64,000 nt of DNA from Methylocaldum sp. 14B (GCF_002005105.1 NZ_MSCV01000002.1:124001-188000); one strand, 5' to 3'; positions 42,762 to 52,999 are shown, counted from the first letter of the stretch. Numbers and translations: made by a program. The notes: generated by a model from the sequence alone, not told the origin.

Positions 42762-43397
42762 CTATTGCAGGGCGGTCTCGTGGTCCTTCCGAAGATGCAA
42801 CATCGTAAACATGCCGAGCGGCGGCAAGGTATGCCGTTTAACTTCGCGCAGGGACGTATTTCCCAGAATCTCCTGAACAGGCATGTCCGGACGCCAACCC
42901 AGCTTGTTCGAAAGCGGAGCCAAGAATTTTTCGATATCCCGCCTAAAACCCTTTTCTGCGGCAAAGTGATTCACGATGATCACATCGCCTCCGGGCTTGC
43001 ACACCCGCTCGATTTCCCGGATCACTTTCTCCGGGTCCGGAACCACCGACATCACGTATGCTGCGACCACGGCATCGAAAGAATCGTCGGAAAATTCCAG
43101 TTCACGGGCATCCATGATGCGAAGGCTGGAAACATGGCTCAACTTTCCTCTCGCTACCCGTTGCTGGGCTCTTTCCAGCATGTCGGGAGAAATATCGATG
43201 CCGTGCACTTCGTGCTCCTTACGATAGTAAGAAAGGCTAATACCCGTGCCCACCCCAACTTCGAGTACCTTGCCAGGCCGCTTGTTGGTAACGCCCGCCG
43301 CCATCGAACGGCCGCGAAAACTCAGCATCCAGCCAAAAGTCTGATCATATACTGGCGCATAGCGTGCGTATGATTTTAGGATGTATTCCAATTGCAT
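42762..43397 (-). CDS. SAM methyltransferase, PmtA/UbiE-like
   Basis: The 211-residue class I methyltransferase has motif I VLEVGVGTGISLSYY, motif II HGIDISPDMLERAQQ, a motif III-like AVVAAYVMSVVPDPEKV and RVCKPGGDVIIVNHF. The N-terminus YARYAPVYDQTFGWML resembles the Rhodobacter-type phosphatidylethanolamine N-methyltransferase PmtA. It could therefore make methylated phospholipids such as phosphatidylcholine, but a quinone or other lipid substrate is not excluded. Confidence 0.8.
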   Translation of the reverse strand: MQLEYILKSYARYAPVYDQTFGWMLSFRGRSMAAGVTNKRPGKVLEVGVGTGISLSYYRKEHEVHGIDISPDMLERAQQRVARGKLSHVSSLRIMDARELEFSDDSFDAVVAAYVMSVVPDPEKVIREIERVCKPGGDVIIVNHFAAEKGFRRDIEKFLAPLSNKLGWRPDMPVQEILGNTSLREVKRHTLPPLGMFTMLHLRKDHETALQ

Positions 43398-43677
43398 TGT
43401 GTTGTCCTCTCCTCCCGTCCGGTAGCGTTATTGACGAGACTTCTTGTTGTTTTTCGAGAAAATTTTTGCTTGGCATCCCACCCAATAAACACACGGCTGA
43501 AACTTCAGCATCATCTTCCACATCAGTATTGATAATAAAGGTTAACTAAGGACATGGGAATCCGATTGAGTTCTGGTGCGGGCAGTAATTGGACGTTTAT
43601 TGCATGAACCGCCACCCCGGAGCTATTGAGTTCATTTAATATAGCCGTTTAAGAACGCAGCGTTGGGCAATTCGATC

Positions 43678-43923
43678 ATGAGCAAAGTGGTACAAGTCAA
43701 GCTTAACCAATCAGCGGAGGAAATCGTCGCCAAAGCGAGGGAAGCGGCGCGCGACAAGGGCATTCATTTGATCGGCGACGAAGAAAGAGGACAGTTTGCC
43801 GGTAATGGAATCGAGGGCCATTACCATATCAGCGGCGACACGCTTTCTATTCGGATTTCTAAGAAGCCGTTTATCGTTCCGTGGAATCTGATCGAAGCTG
43901 CCGTGCGGAATTATTTCGCTTAA
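43678..43923 (+). CDS. Polyhydroxyalkanoate-system-like small protein
   Basis: The 81-residue protein, SKVVQVKLNQSAEEIVAKAR, then GIHLIGDEERGQFAGNGIEG and HYHISGDTLSIRISKKPFIV, ends with PWNLIEAAVRNYFA. It has the general look of small PHA granule-system proteins (PHA_gran_rgn type), but this assignment is tentative. It is cytosolic, alone, and starts at ATG 43678. The 280 bases before it hold no gene. Confidence 0.65.
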   Translation: MSKVVQVKLNQSAEEIVAKAREAARDKGIHLIGDEERGQFAGNGIEGHYHISGDTLSIRISKKPFIVPWNLIEAAVRNYFA

Positions 43924-44023
43924 CGGCGGTGCGTCGTTAAAGCCGCAGCCAAAGCTCATAGCAAGAGCCGAAACGCCGGATCTCATCATGGGACCCGGTC
44001 CCGCACGTGATGGCCGACGGTCA

Positions 44024-45112
44024 TTATCCGCCCGAACTGTGGCTGAAGTGGACATCAAGGCTTCGTTTGAGTTTTTGCGGCAACTCCGGCAGAGACGAAC
44101 GCGGTACCAGAAAAGTCGTGAGAACAAACAAATCTCTAAAAATTCTTTTCTCTTCCATCATTTCGCGAACATAATCGTGGCGAACGCTACCTCCCGGTCC
44201 GACTTTATTTCCCAACATGTGTTGCTCGAATAATGAACGATTGATGCGCCAACCGATCAATTGGTCATCAATATCCATCAACCGTTTAAGCACTCGAAAA
44301 GGGACCTGCAAAAGCGGTTCATCCCGGTAAAGAAGGAGAAACAAGGCGGATAGGACGGCTGCTTGGCGGAATTGGAATACCCCCTCATCCCGCAGCAATT
44401 CGTATTCCTCCGGCTTAAACAATGCGTCGAACCGGTAACGGCCGTTTTCCAGCTTGCTGAGCTGCCCCCGACGATCCCAACCGGACAGTGAGCGGTTGTT
44501 CTGTACCCATTGATAATCCTGTTGCAGCATGTCATGCACCAGGCGGCGGTAATGCGGCCAAAACTCGCCCCCTTCCGGATTCCGAAAAGGCATATTGGCA
44601 AGCCAATTATCGACTGCCTCGAACAAGGTCTTTTCTTCACGCGCTTTCAGGAGAGCCTCGCGCTCTTCAGACCGAAATCGATCGAACGAGTCCGGAGTAA
44701 GCTCCGTGGCCAAACCAAGACGAAGCTCGATTTCTCGGAGCTGGCCGCTCTCGAATACCGAGCCCGAAAACAGATGATCGCGGAAATCGAGAAAATCGAG
44801 CGGAGAAATCGTTTCGAGCACCTCGATCTGACGATTGATAATCTTCTGGATCGCCACTAGGCGACCGAGGCGGGCAGCGATCAAGCCGACTTTCTGTCCG
44901 TCCAAGGGAATCGCCGAGAACAATTCAAGCACTGATTTCAGCTCGTAGAGGACTTCCTTGAGCCAAAGTTCGTGAACCTGATGAGCGATAATGAATAAGG
45001 TCTCGTCATGGACCTCTCGATCATCCCGCCCGCTTTCAGGACACTGGGCGTTTAGAAGGATATCGAGCCGTAAATAGTCCGAATAGTTGAACTCTTCCGT
45101 AGATCTTCTCAT
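44024..45112 (-). CDS. Tryptophan 2,3-dioxygenase-family protein
   Basis: The 362-residue all-helical protein carries the haem dioxygenase pattern: ETLFIIAHQVHELWLKEVLY with the distal His, FLDFRDHLFSGSVFESGQLR, and LFEQHMLGNKVGPGGSVRHD with the proximal haem His. The substrate loop reads GPGGSVR where TDO enzymes I recall have GTGGS/TGG. The Thr that binds the substrate carboxylate is thus Pro, so the substrate may not be tryptophan. Length is somewhat greater than the usual 280-300 residues. No kynurenine-pathway neighbours are present. Confidence 0.82.
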   Translation of the reverse strand: MRRSTEEFNYSDYLRLDILLNAQCPESGRDDREVHDETLFIIAHQVHELWLKEVLYELKSVLELFSAIPLDGQKVGLIAARLGRLVAIQKIINRQIEVLETISPLDFLDFRDHLFSGSVFESGQLREIELRLGLATELTPDSFDRFRSEEREALLKAREEKTLFEAVDNWLANMPFRNPEGGEFWPHYRRLVHDMLQQDYQWVQNNRSLSGWDRRGQLSKLENGRYRFDALFKPEEYELLRDEGVFQFRQAAVLSALFLLLYRDEPLLQVPFRVLKRLMDIDDQLIGWRINRSLFEQHMLGNKVGPGGSVRHDYVREMMEEKRIFRDLFVLTTFLVPRSSLPELPQKLKRSLDVHFSHSSGG

Positions 45113-45402
45113 CGTGAACCCTTTTCCCTAGAGTCGTGATTCGAAGCAACTCCTTGATCGGGGGCTGCATGTCCGTGTATACCGATCGACGACGCCGTCA
45201 ATCCAGCTGTCGGCGGTTCCCCTGATATCGACTTTCGGACCGGCCGACATGAGCCTTAAATTTACACGCAAAGCAGCGCCAGTATTGACCTTCGAAAAAT
45301 CTTCAGTCTATGCGTGAAAATACGAGCATGGATCGCCCTAAGCGCCATAAAAGAGACCGGGCAAGCGAACGAGAGGCGGTTTCTTTATTCGAAAGATCGG
45401 GC

Positions 45403-45789
45403 TCAGTCGACCCATGAAGACAACGTCAATCGCCCCGGCAGATTATAGTTACCCGGATAGCTATAGATGGCCTGACCATAGGCCGGGCTCACGTATTGCA
45501 CGTTGAAAGCCGTTACCGTATCCGGTCCGACTCTCGGATAGCTATATATCGATTGTCCATAAGCCTTATTCACGTAAACGATTTGCGGATTCTTCACTTC
45601 GAAGACTATGCTTTCGGGAACTAAATAGCTATAGATCGCATTATTGAACGCCTTATTGAGGTAGATGAGTCCGGGTCGAAACTTTTGATCCAGTTCCGTG
45701 TTAAGCCGGTCAAGCTCAGCCGCAACGAGACCGCCCGCGAACAGCGAAAATGCTACCGATATTACGGCAATCAGTCTTCTGGGGATCAT
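45403..45789 (-). CDS. Secreted protein with three YxNKAYxQxIYSY repeats
   Basis: The 128-residue protein starts at ATG 45789 (GAGGTG upstream) with a signal peptide ending near residue 24. It then carries three copies of a 14-residue motif: IYLNKAFNNAIYSY (42-55), VYVNKAYGQSIYSY (71-84) and QYVSPAYGQAIYSY (98-111), spaced 27-29 residues apart. I do not recognise the family. Regular tyrosine-rich beta repeats suggest a small surface or periplasmic binding or structural protein. Nothing is visible in the 290 bases between it and the dioxygenase gene. Confidence 0.7.
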   Translation of the reverse strand: MIPRRLIAVISVAFSLFAGGLVAAELDRLNTELDQKFRPGLIYLNKAFNNAIYSYLVPESIVFEVKNPQIVYVNKAYGQSIYSYPRVGPDTVTAFNVQYVSPAYGQAIYSYPGNYNLPGRLTLSSWVD

Positions 45790-45984
45790 GGCACACCTCA
45801 TCGTTGTTATTGACCGCCATACCCTTCGACTGTCAAATTCACGAGAATGTTTCTGATCCGCCAGCGCGCATTAACGGGACATTTGCGATTGGAAGGGTCG
45901 CCCTGGCGCTCCCAGGCCGACCGTCTGCGATTGGATAGCGTCAGCAGCAGGGGGTTGTGCGAAATGCGGGCTCGAATCTGCTAA

Positions 45985-47577
45985 TTAACTTAGTACACAT
46001 CGATCGCGTCCGGTTTTCTTCGCTTCATAAAGCGCCTTGTCCGCCCGTTCGAAGAGAGATTCCGACGTGTCGCCGTTCCGTACCTGGCTCATTCCGCAAG
46101 ACACGGTAACCTGAACCGGCCGTCCTTGCGAATTGAAACCGCAGTGGGCAATTTTTTGCCGAATCTGATCGGCAATCCGGAGTGCGGCGTCTCCATCGGC
46201 GCCGCATAAAATCATCGCGAACTCTTCACCGCCTAGGCGCGCTACGAAATCCGTCTGCCGGATGGATTTATCCAACTCTTGGGCGACCGTCACCAACACT
46301 TTGTCCCCGGCCGAATGTCCAAAACGATCATTGATACCCTTGAAATGATCGACATCCCACAGCAGTAGCGACAAAGGCTGTTGAAAACGCTGCGATCGGG
46401 CAATCTCTTGGGCAATACGATCCTGATAAGCCATACGATTAGGCAAGTTCGTCAAGGAATCCCTAAGTGCCATGTCATGCGCCAACCTCAACTTGGAACG
46501 CAATTCAGCCGCCTCGAGCTCCAATTCCTGAAGCCTGCGAGTCAACTCGCCGAGTCTTCCGGTGGAGTCCCGCAAAAGGCCCAATTCGCGATCACGATTG
46601 ATATGCAATTGTTGCAGCAGCCCGCTCAATCCGTTGTTCACTAGCACCTTAAGCTGATCCACTTCGGTGATCACTTCCATCTTCGAGCGCAAGTTCTCAA
46701 ACTGCAGCGAGAAAGAGGAGTGTTCTGCCTCACGATCGCGAACGAAGGCCTTAGTGCTGGCATCCACTCCGATCGCATCATGTCCCAATTCAGTCAAGCG
46801 GCCGGATAAGCCGGCCAGAAAATACTCGATTTCCAGTTGCTCTTTTTGAATGAACGTTTTTACGTCGCTTAAAAAACCGATAGCCTCGCCGAGCAGGCTT
46901 TCGAGTACTTCCGTATCCGATTCCGATTTCAAACGCGTTTTGATCTGTTCTGCCTGCTGCCTAAAGTTCAAAGGAAGATCTATGACATCCAGCAGCAGTA
47001 GCAAACGATCGCGGACCGGACCGATTTCGACCGTTTCTCCCTCCGACTTTTTGTTCGTTTGAAGCAATCTGCCAAAAAATCCCGGTTTTGCCGCTTTGTC
47101 AGAAACCGAAATCGGTGTGTCGTGACGCAAAATCTCCCGTAATTCGGAAAGCAACCATTTCCAGTCCGCTATTTCGCCCCGGCCGACTTTTTGTTCGAGC
47201 AATGTAATCGCTTTTGTTTCTTCGCCGCTTATTGCAAGTTGCTTTGCAAAGCGAAACAGAATTCCGCTCTCCTGCTTAACAGGCTTGTTGTTTCCGCCCC
47301 TATCCTTTACGTCCCGCAAGAGCGTTTCCGATATGTCGTTCAACTCGGCCAGGCGCTTTTCATTCGAAATACCTTTCCTCAACAGGTCGCGGATATAAAG
47401 GAGGTGAGGATCGATCGCGGGATCCAGCCCGCTGGTCGCCAGGGTCAGGCGAATAATGGTGCGGCACAGTAATTTCTCTCGCTCGTCCGTTTTCTGCCGG
47501 GATCCCGTCGATTCATCGACCAGCGTTGTGTGTCTCGCTTTCCAGTATTGCGGATCATCTGATTTGAGGTTGTTCAT
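45985..47577 (-). CDS. Diguanylate cyclase with N-terminal helical regulatory region
   Basis: The 530-residue cytosolic protein has a long helical N-terminal part (about 1-370) with coiled-coil character near 300-370, leading into a GGDEF domain with LRDSLTNLPNRMAYQDRI, DVDHFKGINDRFGHSAGDKV, and the active site GGEEF at 449-453. It makes cyclic di-GMP. There is no EAL domain. An RxxD inhibitory site (RQTD) lies shortly before the active site, consistent with product inhibition. ATG 47577 is chosen; the frame extends 37 codons further upstream without a better start. Confidence 0.9.
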   Translation of the reverse strand: MNNLKSDDPQYWKARHTTLVDESTGSRQKTDEREKLLCRTIIRLTLATSGLDPAIDPHLLYIRDLLRKGISNEKRLAELNDISETLLRDVKDRGGNNKPVKQESGILFRFAKQLAISGEETKAITLLEQKVGRGEIADWKWLLSELREILRHDTPISVSDKAAKPGFFGRLLQTNKKSEGETVEIGPVRDRLLLLLDVIDLPLNFRQQAEQIKTRLKSESDTEVLESLLGEAIGFLSDVKTFIQKEQLEIEYFLAGLSGRLTELGHDAIGVDASTKAFVRDREAEHSSFSLQFENLRSKMEVITEVDQLKVLVNNGLSGLLQQLHINRDRELGLLRDSTGRLGELTRRLQELELEAAELRSKLRLAHDMALRDSLTNLPNRMAYQDRIAQEIARSQRFQQPLSLLLWDVDHFKGINDRFGHSAGDKVLVTVAQELDKSIRQTDFVARLGGEEFAMILCGADGDAALRIADQIRQKIAHCGFNSQGRPVQVTVSCGMSQVRNGDTSESLFERADKALYEAKKTGRDRCVLS

Positions 47578-48117
47578 AGTCGTGTCTGTCGCGGCGTGAG
47601 GTGCTTGCCTTCCAAAGAAAGGAGGACTGAAACGGGTTCTTACAAAGTTTAATCGGGATCGAGAATGTCGCAGCGGTATTAACGACACTTATTGCAAATA
47701 AGTAGAAATTTCTTTCTGAATTAAATGTAAGCACGGTGCATTTGTTGAAATGATGTTATTTCTAATTAAAAAACAATAAGCTACGAAACCCCTTATTGTG
47801 GATAAAAATCATCGTACACACGGGTAAGAACTGTGGACAAATGTAGATGAACCGTTGCTCTCTCGGCTTGGAACAGCTTGCTAACAGGGTTTTGGATATA
47901 TTCTGCACATGCCGGCTCGAGGTTCCGGAGGAGTCGGCAGAAGAATTTGCACAGAGCTGGAATCGACATCCTGGCAGGCACGAATGGCGTTTTTTCGGCT
48001 CGCGGGCGGACTGTCGAAGAGCGGTTTACATGAACTGTTTTTGGCAAATCCGGCCTAAAATGAATCTTCTGCGACCGGTACAATAGCCAGCCTTACTATT
48101 GTCCGAATCATCATTCC
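47578..48117. other. 540-bp intergenic region with DnaA-box-like sites
   Basis: No gene is supported here; an ORF in 47793-48083 on the minus strand has no protein-like features. The half nearest the cyclase gene is AT-rich (47640-47790). A perfect DnaA-box match TGTGGATAA is at 47797-47805, and a one-mismatch TGTGGACAA is at 47832-47840. The region should hold divergent promoters for the cyclase and ubiD. Confidence 0.45.
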
Positions 48118-49581
48118 ATGAAATATCGCGATCTTCGTGAATTTATTCTCCATTTGGAGTCGATCGACGAGCTTAAACGCATAACCGTGGAAATCGACCC
48201 GAACCTCGAGATGACCGAAATATGCGACCGGACTCTCAAGGCTGGCGGTCCGGCACTACTGTTCGAAAGGCCGACCGGATCGCATGTCAGGGTGCTGGCC
48301 AATCTGTTCGGGACGCCTCGCAGGGTTGCTTTGGGGATGGGGCAGGAATCGGTCGAAGCGCTTCGTGAAGTTGGAAAGCTTCTGGCTTTTCTCAAGGAAC
48401 CGGAACCGCCGAAAGGCATGCGCGACATGTTCGATAAGCTGCCAATGTTCAGGCAGGTGCTGAACATGCCGGCCAAGGAAGTGAAGAACGCGCCATGCCA
48501 GGAGATCGTTTATGCCGGATCGGATGTCGACCTCGGCCGTTATCCCATTCAAACGTGCTGGCCGGGAGATGCGGGACCATTGATCACCTGGGCCTTGGTC
48601 ATTACCCGAGGTCCGCATAAGGAAAGGCAGAATTTGGGAATTTACCGGCAACAGGTCATCGGCAAAAACAAGGTCATCATGCGCTGGCTCGCGCATCGGG
48701 GCGGCGCGCTGGATTTCAAGGACTGGCAGGAGGCCCGCCCCGGCCAGCCGTTTCCGGTTGCCGTCGCATTGGGCGCGGATCCCGCCACCATTCTTGGTGC
48801 CGTGACGCCGGTGCCGGATTCGCTTTCGGAATACGCCTTCGCGGGGCTCTTGCGTGGCGCCAAAACGGAAGTGGCCAATTGTCTTCTGAGCGATTTGCAA
48901 GTGCCCGCGACGGCCGAAATCGTCTTGGAAGGTTTCATCTATCCCGGCGAAACGGCGCCGGAGGGCCCGTTCGGAGATCACACCGGCTATTACAACGAGG
49001 TCGAGGAATTCCCCGTTTTCACCATCGAGCGCATCACGCAACGGGAAAGCCCGATCTACCACAGCACGTATACGGGACGTCCTCCGGATGAGCCGGCCAT
49101 TCTGGGCGTTGCCCTGAACGAAGTCTTCGTGCCTATCCTGCAAAAGCAGTTTCCGGAAATCGTCGATTTCTATCTGCCGCCGGAAGGCTGTTCTTACCGG
49201 CTTGCCGTGGTCAGCATGAAGAAACAGTACCCTGGCCATGCAAAACGGGTGATGTTCGGCGTATGGTCGTTCCTGCGGCAGTTCATGTACACCAAGTTCG
49301 TGATCGTTGTGGATGAGGATATCGATGCGCGGAATTGGCAGGATGTGATCTGGGCGATGACGACTCGCATGGATCCTGCGCGCGATATCGCGTTGATCGA
49401 AAACACGCCGATCGACTATCTGGATTTTGCCTCGCCGGTTTCGGGTCTGGGTTCGAAAGTCGGGTTCGACGCGACCAATAAGCGGCCCGGCGAAACGGTT
49501 CGCGAATGGGGCCAACCCATCGCGATGACGGAGGCCGTTCGGTCAAAAATTGATCAGCTTTGGGATAGCCTGGGCATTTAA
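48118..49581 (+). CDS. ubiD: 4-hydroxy-3-polyprenylbenzoate decarboxylase
   Basis: The 487-residue prenyl-FMN-dependent decarboxylase of ubiquinone synthesis has [20 protein letters not shown] at the N-terminus, [40 protein letters not shown], and [20 protein letters not shown]. The length matches E. coli UbiD. It needs the flavin prenyltransferase UbiX, not seen in the window. It is followed after 68 bases by an MscS-family gene on the same strand. Confidence 0.96.
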   Translation: MKYRDLREFILHLESIDELKRITVEIDPNLEMTEICDRTLKAGGPALLFERPTGSHVRVLANLFGTPRRVALGMGQESVEALREVGKLLAFLKEPEPPKGMRDMFDKLPMFRQVLNMPAKEVKNAPCQEIVYAGSDVDLGRYPIQTCWPGDAGPLITWALVITRGPHKERQNLGIYRQQVIGKNKVIMRWLAHRGGALDFKDWQEARPGQPFPVAVALGADPATILGAVTPVPDSLSEYAFAGLLRGAKTEVANCLLSDLQVPATAEIVLEGFIYPGETAPEGPFGDHTGYYNEVEEFPVFTIERITQRESPIYHSTYTGRPPDEPAILGVALNEVFVPILQKQFPEIVDFYLPPEGCSYRLAVVSMKKQYPGHAKRVMFGVWSFLRQFMYTKFVIVVDEDIDARNWQDVIWAMTTRMDPARDIALIENTPIDYLDFASPVSGLGSKVGFDATNKRPGETVREWGQPIAMTEAVRSKIDQLWDSLGI

Positions 49582-49649
49582 GCGAGGCCTCTAAGCGGAA
49601 TGTAAACGGTCACGCAATCGGTGCCGCCGCTATCTCTCTATATTTCAAA

Positions 49650-52070
49650 ATGACTAAGTATTTTTCGATGCCGCGTTTTCTTTGGCCGGTAATTCTTCTT
49701 TTAATGCTGGTATCCCACCTCGGGCTCAGCCAGTCGGCCGAGGTTGAACAGGCGCGCCCGTTGAACGAGTTGGTGAAGGATTGGCAGAAAGTCCTGGACC
49801 AGGCCGAAAAGGATTTGGCTAAACCCGATGTCCCAGACCGCCGGCTTGCGGCTCTGCGCGAAGAGCTGACGACCATGCAGCTCGATGCCCGCAGGGCATC
49901 GGACGAAGCCCTGCCGGAAGTACAAGTGATTCGGGACGAACTTGCTGCCTTGGGGCCGCCGCCGGCCGAGGGAGCGCCGCCCGAAGCGCCGACCGTGGCG
50001 GCCAAGCGCAAAGCCATGAACGAACGCCTCGCTGCGGCGGAAGGCGCAATCAAAGAGGCGGAGCTCATCATCGCTCGAGCCGGGCGACTCGCAGGCGAGG
50101 TCAAGACCTTGCGGCGCATCCGTTTTACCGAACACGTCTTGAAGCGGGGTATCTCGCCGCTGACGCCGGCAGTTTGGCGAAAAGCTTGGTCCGAGTTGAG
50201 TACCGGATTTAGCGTCATCGCGCAAAACCTTCAGCAGTGGCGGTCCAGCGATACCTTTGCGCGAGATGCCCGGGCCATCGGTTGGCGTCTGGCCTTAGGC
50301 GTAGGCGTCGCGATCCTGTTGGCGTTTCCCTTGCGCAGGGCTTTGATTCGAAGATTCGGCTATATCGAAGTCGAGGCCGAACCGACTTATGGCCAGCGTT
50401 TGAGAACGGCTTTGTTCACAGGCTTTATTCGGGCTCTGTTACCGTCCGCGGCCGTTTTGGCGCTTTTCCTGAGCCTGTCTTATACCGGATTGTTGACCGA
50501 GCCGCTGCTGGCCGTGGCTCGGACCGCTTTGCTCTCTCTGATTTCGCTGTTTTTCGTGGCAGGCTTTTCCCGTGCGGCGCTGGCCCCGTTCGAGCCGGAG
50601 TGGCGCTTGGTTCAAATCCATGACGAGGGAGCCCGGGCTATCAGCCGCACCGTGAACGGCTTGGCTTTCGTATTCGCTCTCGACCGGGTATTGAGCGAAA
50701 TCGGGACCCAGTTCAATGCCTCGGTCGAATCGACGCTTTTGCAAAAATTCCTGTTCGGCTTGCTCATTGCAGCTTTGCTGCTGAGTCTGCTGCGTCGCAG
50801 TATATGGTTCTCGCCCGACAGACCCCCGCTCAGCCCGACCTGGCAGCGTCTTCGCTTCGTGTTGAAGGTCCTCGTTTATGCGATTCCGGTATCGGGCTTG
50901 CTCGGTTACGTGGCCTTGTCCCGTTTGCTGGCCACACAGCTGGTGTTGACTGCCGGGCTTTATTTGTCCGTGCTCCTGTTGCGCAAGATCAGCTACGAAC
51001 TCATCGACGACGTCTTGAGCAAGACATCGCCCTTGGGGGCCAAGCTCCGCAGCAGCCTCGCCCTGAGCGACGACGGCGCCGAGATGCTCAAGTTCTGGCT
51101 GAGCGGAACCGTTGGCCTCTTAATCCTGGCCATGGGCGTGGTCCTGCTGTTGGTATTGTGGGGTGCCGCAGGCAAAGATCTCACCGCCTGGCTTCACAGC
51201 GTGTTTTTCGGCTTCAAGGTCGGCAACATCACGCTATCCCTTGCCGACATGCTGCTGGCCTTGGCGCTTTTTGCAGGGCTACTCGCAGCCACCCGGATGA
51301 TTCAGAAAGCGCTGGACCAGCGTATCTTTCCGCGGACGCGACTGGATGTCGGCATCCGGCATTCGATCCGTTCCGGAACCGGCTACGTCGGATTTACTGT
51401 CGCGGCGATGCTGGCGATCTCGACCTTAGGTATTGACCTGTCCAATCTGGCCATCATCGCCGGCGCATTATCCGTAGGTATCGGTTTCGGCCTGCAGAAT
51501 ATCGTCAACAATTTCGTGTCCGGGCTGATTCTGCTCATCGAACGCCCGATCAAGGCCGGCGATTGGGTCGTGGTGGGCGATCACCAGGGTTATGTGAAGA
51601 AGATCAGCGTGCGCGCGACCGAAATCACGACCTTAGACCGCGCTTCGGTGTATATCCCGAACTCCACGCTGATTTCGGGCGCGCTAACGAACCGAACCTA
51701 CGCCGACAAAGCGGTGGGGCGCGTCGTGCTGCCGCTCGGCCTGTCTCATGACACGGATGCCAAGCGAGTACGGGACCTTCTGCTGAAGATCGCGCTAGAT
51801 CACCCGGAAATCCGCCGCATCCCGCCGCCGGTCGTTTTGTTCAAAGGGTTCGCGGAAAGTACCCGAAACTTCGAACTGATCGCGCTTCTCCACGATGCCG
51901 GAAAGGTCGATTCAGTGACCAGCGATCTTTGTTTCGAAATCGACGAAATATTCCGCAAGGAAGGAATCCCGATTCCGTTCCCGCCTCGGAATTTGAACCT
52001 GAATCTTAACGGCGAGCAGTTGCAGCAGATCCTGACGGTGCGCGAGGAAAAAACACCGCCAGGGAATTGA
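49650..52070 (+). CDS. Large MscS-family mechanosensitive channel (DUF3772/MscK-like)
   Basis: The 806-residue protein has a signal peptide (to about residue 30), a periplasmic coiled-coil domain (about 35-200), many membrane helices (about 210-560) and a C-terminal MscS core. The pore-lining segment is GALSVGIGFGLQNIVNNFVS, followed by the beta domain IERPIKAGDWVVVGDHQGYV and SVYIPNSTLISGALTN. It would open on membrane tension to release solutes. The large extra N-terminal part places it with MscK/MscM-like or DUF3772 proteins rather than small MscS. Confidence 0.92.
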   Translation: MTKYFSMPRFLWPVILLLMLVSHLGLSQSAEVEQARPLNELVKDWQKVLDQAEKDLAKPDVPDRRLAALREELTTMQLDARRASDEALPEVQVIRDELAALGPPPAEGAPPEAPTVAAKRKAMNERLAAAEGAIKEAELIIARAGRLAGEVKTLRRIRFTEHVLKRGISPLTPAVWRKAWSELSTGFSVIAQNLQQWRSSDTFARDARAIGWRLALGVGVAILLAFPLRRALIRRFGYIEVEAEPTYGQRLRTALFTGFIRALLPSAAVLALFLSLSYTGLLTEPLLAVARTALLSLISLFFVAGFSRAALAPFEPEWRLVQIHDEGARAISRTVNGLAFVFALDRVLSEIGTQFNASVESTLLQKFLFGLLIAALLLSLLRRSIWFSPDRPPLSPTWQRLRFVLKVLVYAIPVSGLLGYVALSRLLATQLVLTAGLYLSVLLLRKISYELIDDVLSKTSPLGAKLRSSLALSDDGAEMLKFWLSGTVGLLILAMGVVLLLVLWGAAGKDLTAWLHSVFFGFKVGNITLSLADMLLALALFAGLLAATRMIQKALDQRIFPRTRLDVGIRHSIRSGTGYVGFTVAAMLAISTLGIDLSNLAIIAGALSVGIGFGLQNIVNNFVSGLILLIERPIKAGDWVVVGDHQGYVKKISVRATEITTLDRASVYIPNSTLISGALTNRTYADKAVGRVVLPLGLSHDTDAKRVRDLLLKIALDHPEIRRIPPPVVLFKGFAESTRNFELIALLHDAGKVDSVTSDLCFEIDEIFRKEGIPIPFPPRNLNLNLNGEQLQQILTVREEKTPPGN

Positions 52071-52077
52071 ACCCGGA

Positions 52078-52911
52078 TCACTCCGACTGATCGCCCGCCG
52101 GATTGTCCGAATAGCGGAGCGCTTCGGTCAAGTGAGGGTCGATGATGCTTGCCATGATTTGATGCAGCTTGGGATTTGCCGTCAGCACGTTACCGGATTC
52201 GAAGTATTTGTCTTTCCCTTCCAAATCGGTAACGATGCCGCCTGCTTCCTGAATCAGGAGAAGGCCGGCAGCCATGTCCCATTTTTTCAGGCCGATTTCC
52301 CAGAAACCGTCCAACCGCCCTGCTGCCACGTAAGCGAGATCCAGAGCCGCCGAGCCCGCGCGCCGGATTCCGGCCGTATCTTTCATGAGATCGCGCATCA
52401 TGCCCAAATAGGCCTCGACGTGACGCTGATCCTTGAACGGGAAACCCGTACCCAGCAACGCCCCCTTCAGGCCGTTTTGCTTGCTTACCCGGATACGCCG
52501 ATTGTTGAGCGACGCGCCGGCGCCTCGGGCCGCCGTAAACAGCTCCTGGCGCAATGGGTCGTAGATCACGCCCTTTTCGATGCGCCCGCGGTGGAGCAGA
52601 GCGATGGATACGCAGAATTGAGGAAACCCGTGCAGGAAATTGGTGGTTCCATCCAGGGGATCGATGACCCAGACGAAATCGGTCTTGGCCGGGCCTTGCC
52701 GACCACTTTCTTCCCCTAGAAAAGCGTGAGTGGGATAAGCTTTCTGCAAAGTGTGGATAATTTCACGTTCCGCCTGGCGGTCCACTTCGCTGACGAAGTC
52801 GTTGCGTCCCTTGGGCGTGATCGTAAGAAGGTTCACCCGGTCCATCGAGCGAACGATAATATCGCCCGCCGTCCGAGCCGCGCGAACCGCGATAGTGAGC
52901 ATGGGATCCAT
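52078..52911 (-). CDS. suhB: Inositol-1-monophosphatase/rRNA maturation factor SuhB
   Basis: The 277-residue protein matches SuhB: PMLTIAVRAARTAGDIIVRS, HAFLGEESGRQG with the metal-binding Glu, WVIDPLDGTTNFLHGFPQFC with the Asp pair, and WEIGLKKWDMAAGLLLIQEA. The enzyme hydrolyses inositol phosphates, and in E. coli also acts in ribosomal RNA antitermination complexes. It is divergent from trmJ, the same neighbour relation as in E. coli. Confidence 0.95.
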   Translation of the reverse strand: MDPMLTIAVRAARTAGDIIVRSMDRVNLLTITPKGRNDFVSEVDRQAEREIIHTLQKAYPTHAFLGEESGRQGPAKTDFVWVIDPLDGTTNFLHGFPQFCVSIALLHRGRIEKGVIYDPLRQELFTAARGAGASLNNRRIRVSKQNGLKGALLGTGFPFKDQRHVEAYLGMMRDLMKDTAGIRRAGSAALDLAYVAAGRLDGFWEIGLKKWDMAAGLLLIQEAGGIVTDLEGKDKYFESGNVLTANPKLHQIMASIIDPHLTEALRYSDNPAGDQSE

Positions 52912-52999
52912 ATTGGAATCGGCGCTGGTTAAAAAGCGGTTTAGGGTATCAAATTTCTGATAGTATTTTACCTTTTTTGGTTATAGCTCTCGCTGAAGC

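Noticed and set aside
47793-48083. 96-codon minus-strand ORF upstream of ubiD
   Set aside because: No ribosome binding site and no recognisable protein pattern; lies in the divergent promoter region.
48256-49515. 419-codon open frame antisense to ubiD
   Set aside because: A shadow of the ubiD coding frame; His/Arg-rich composition without domains.
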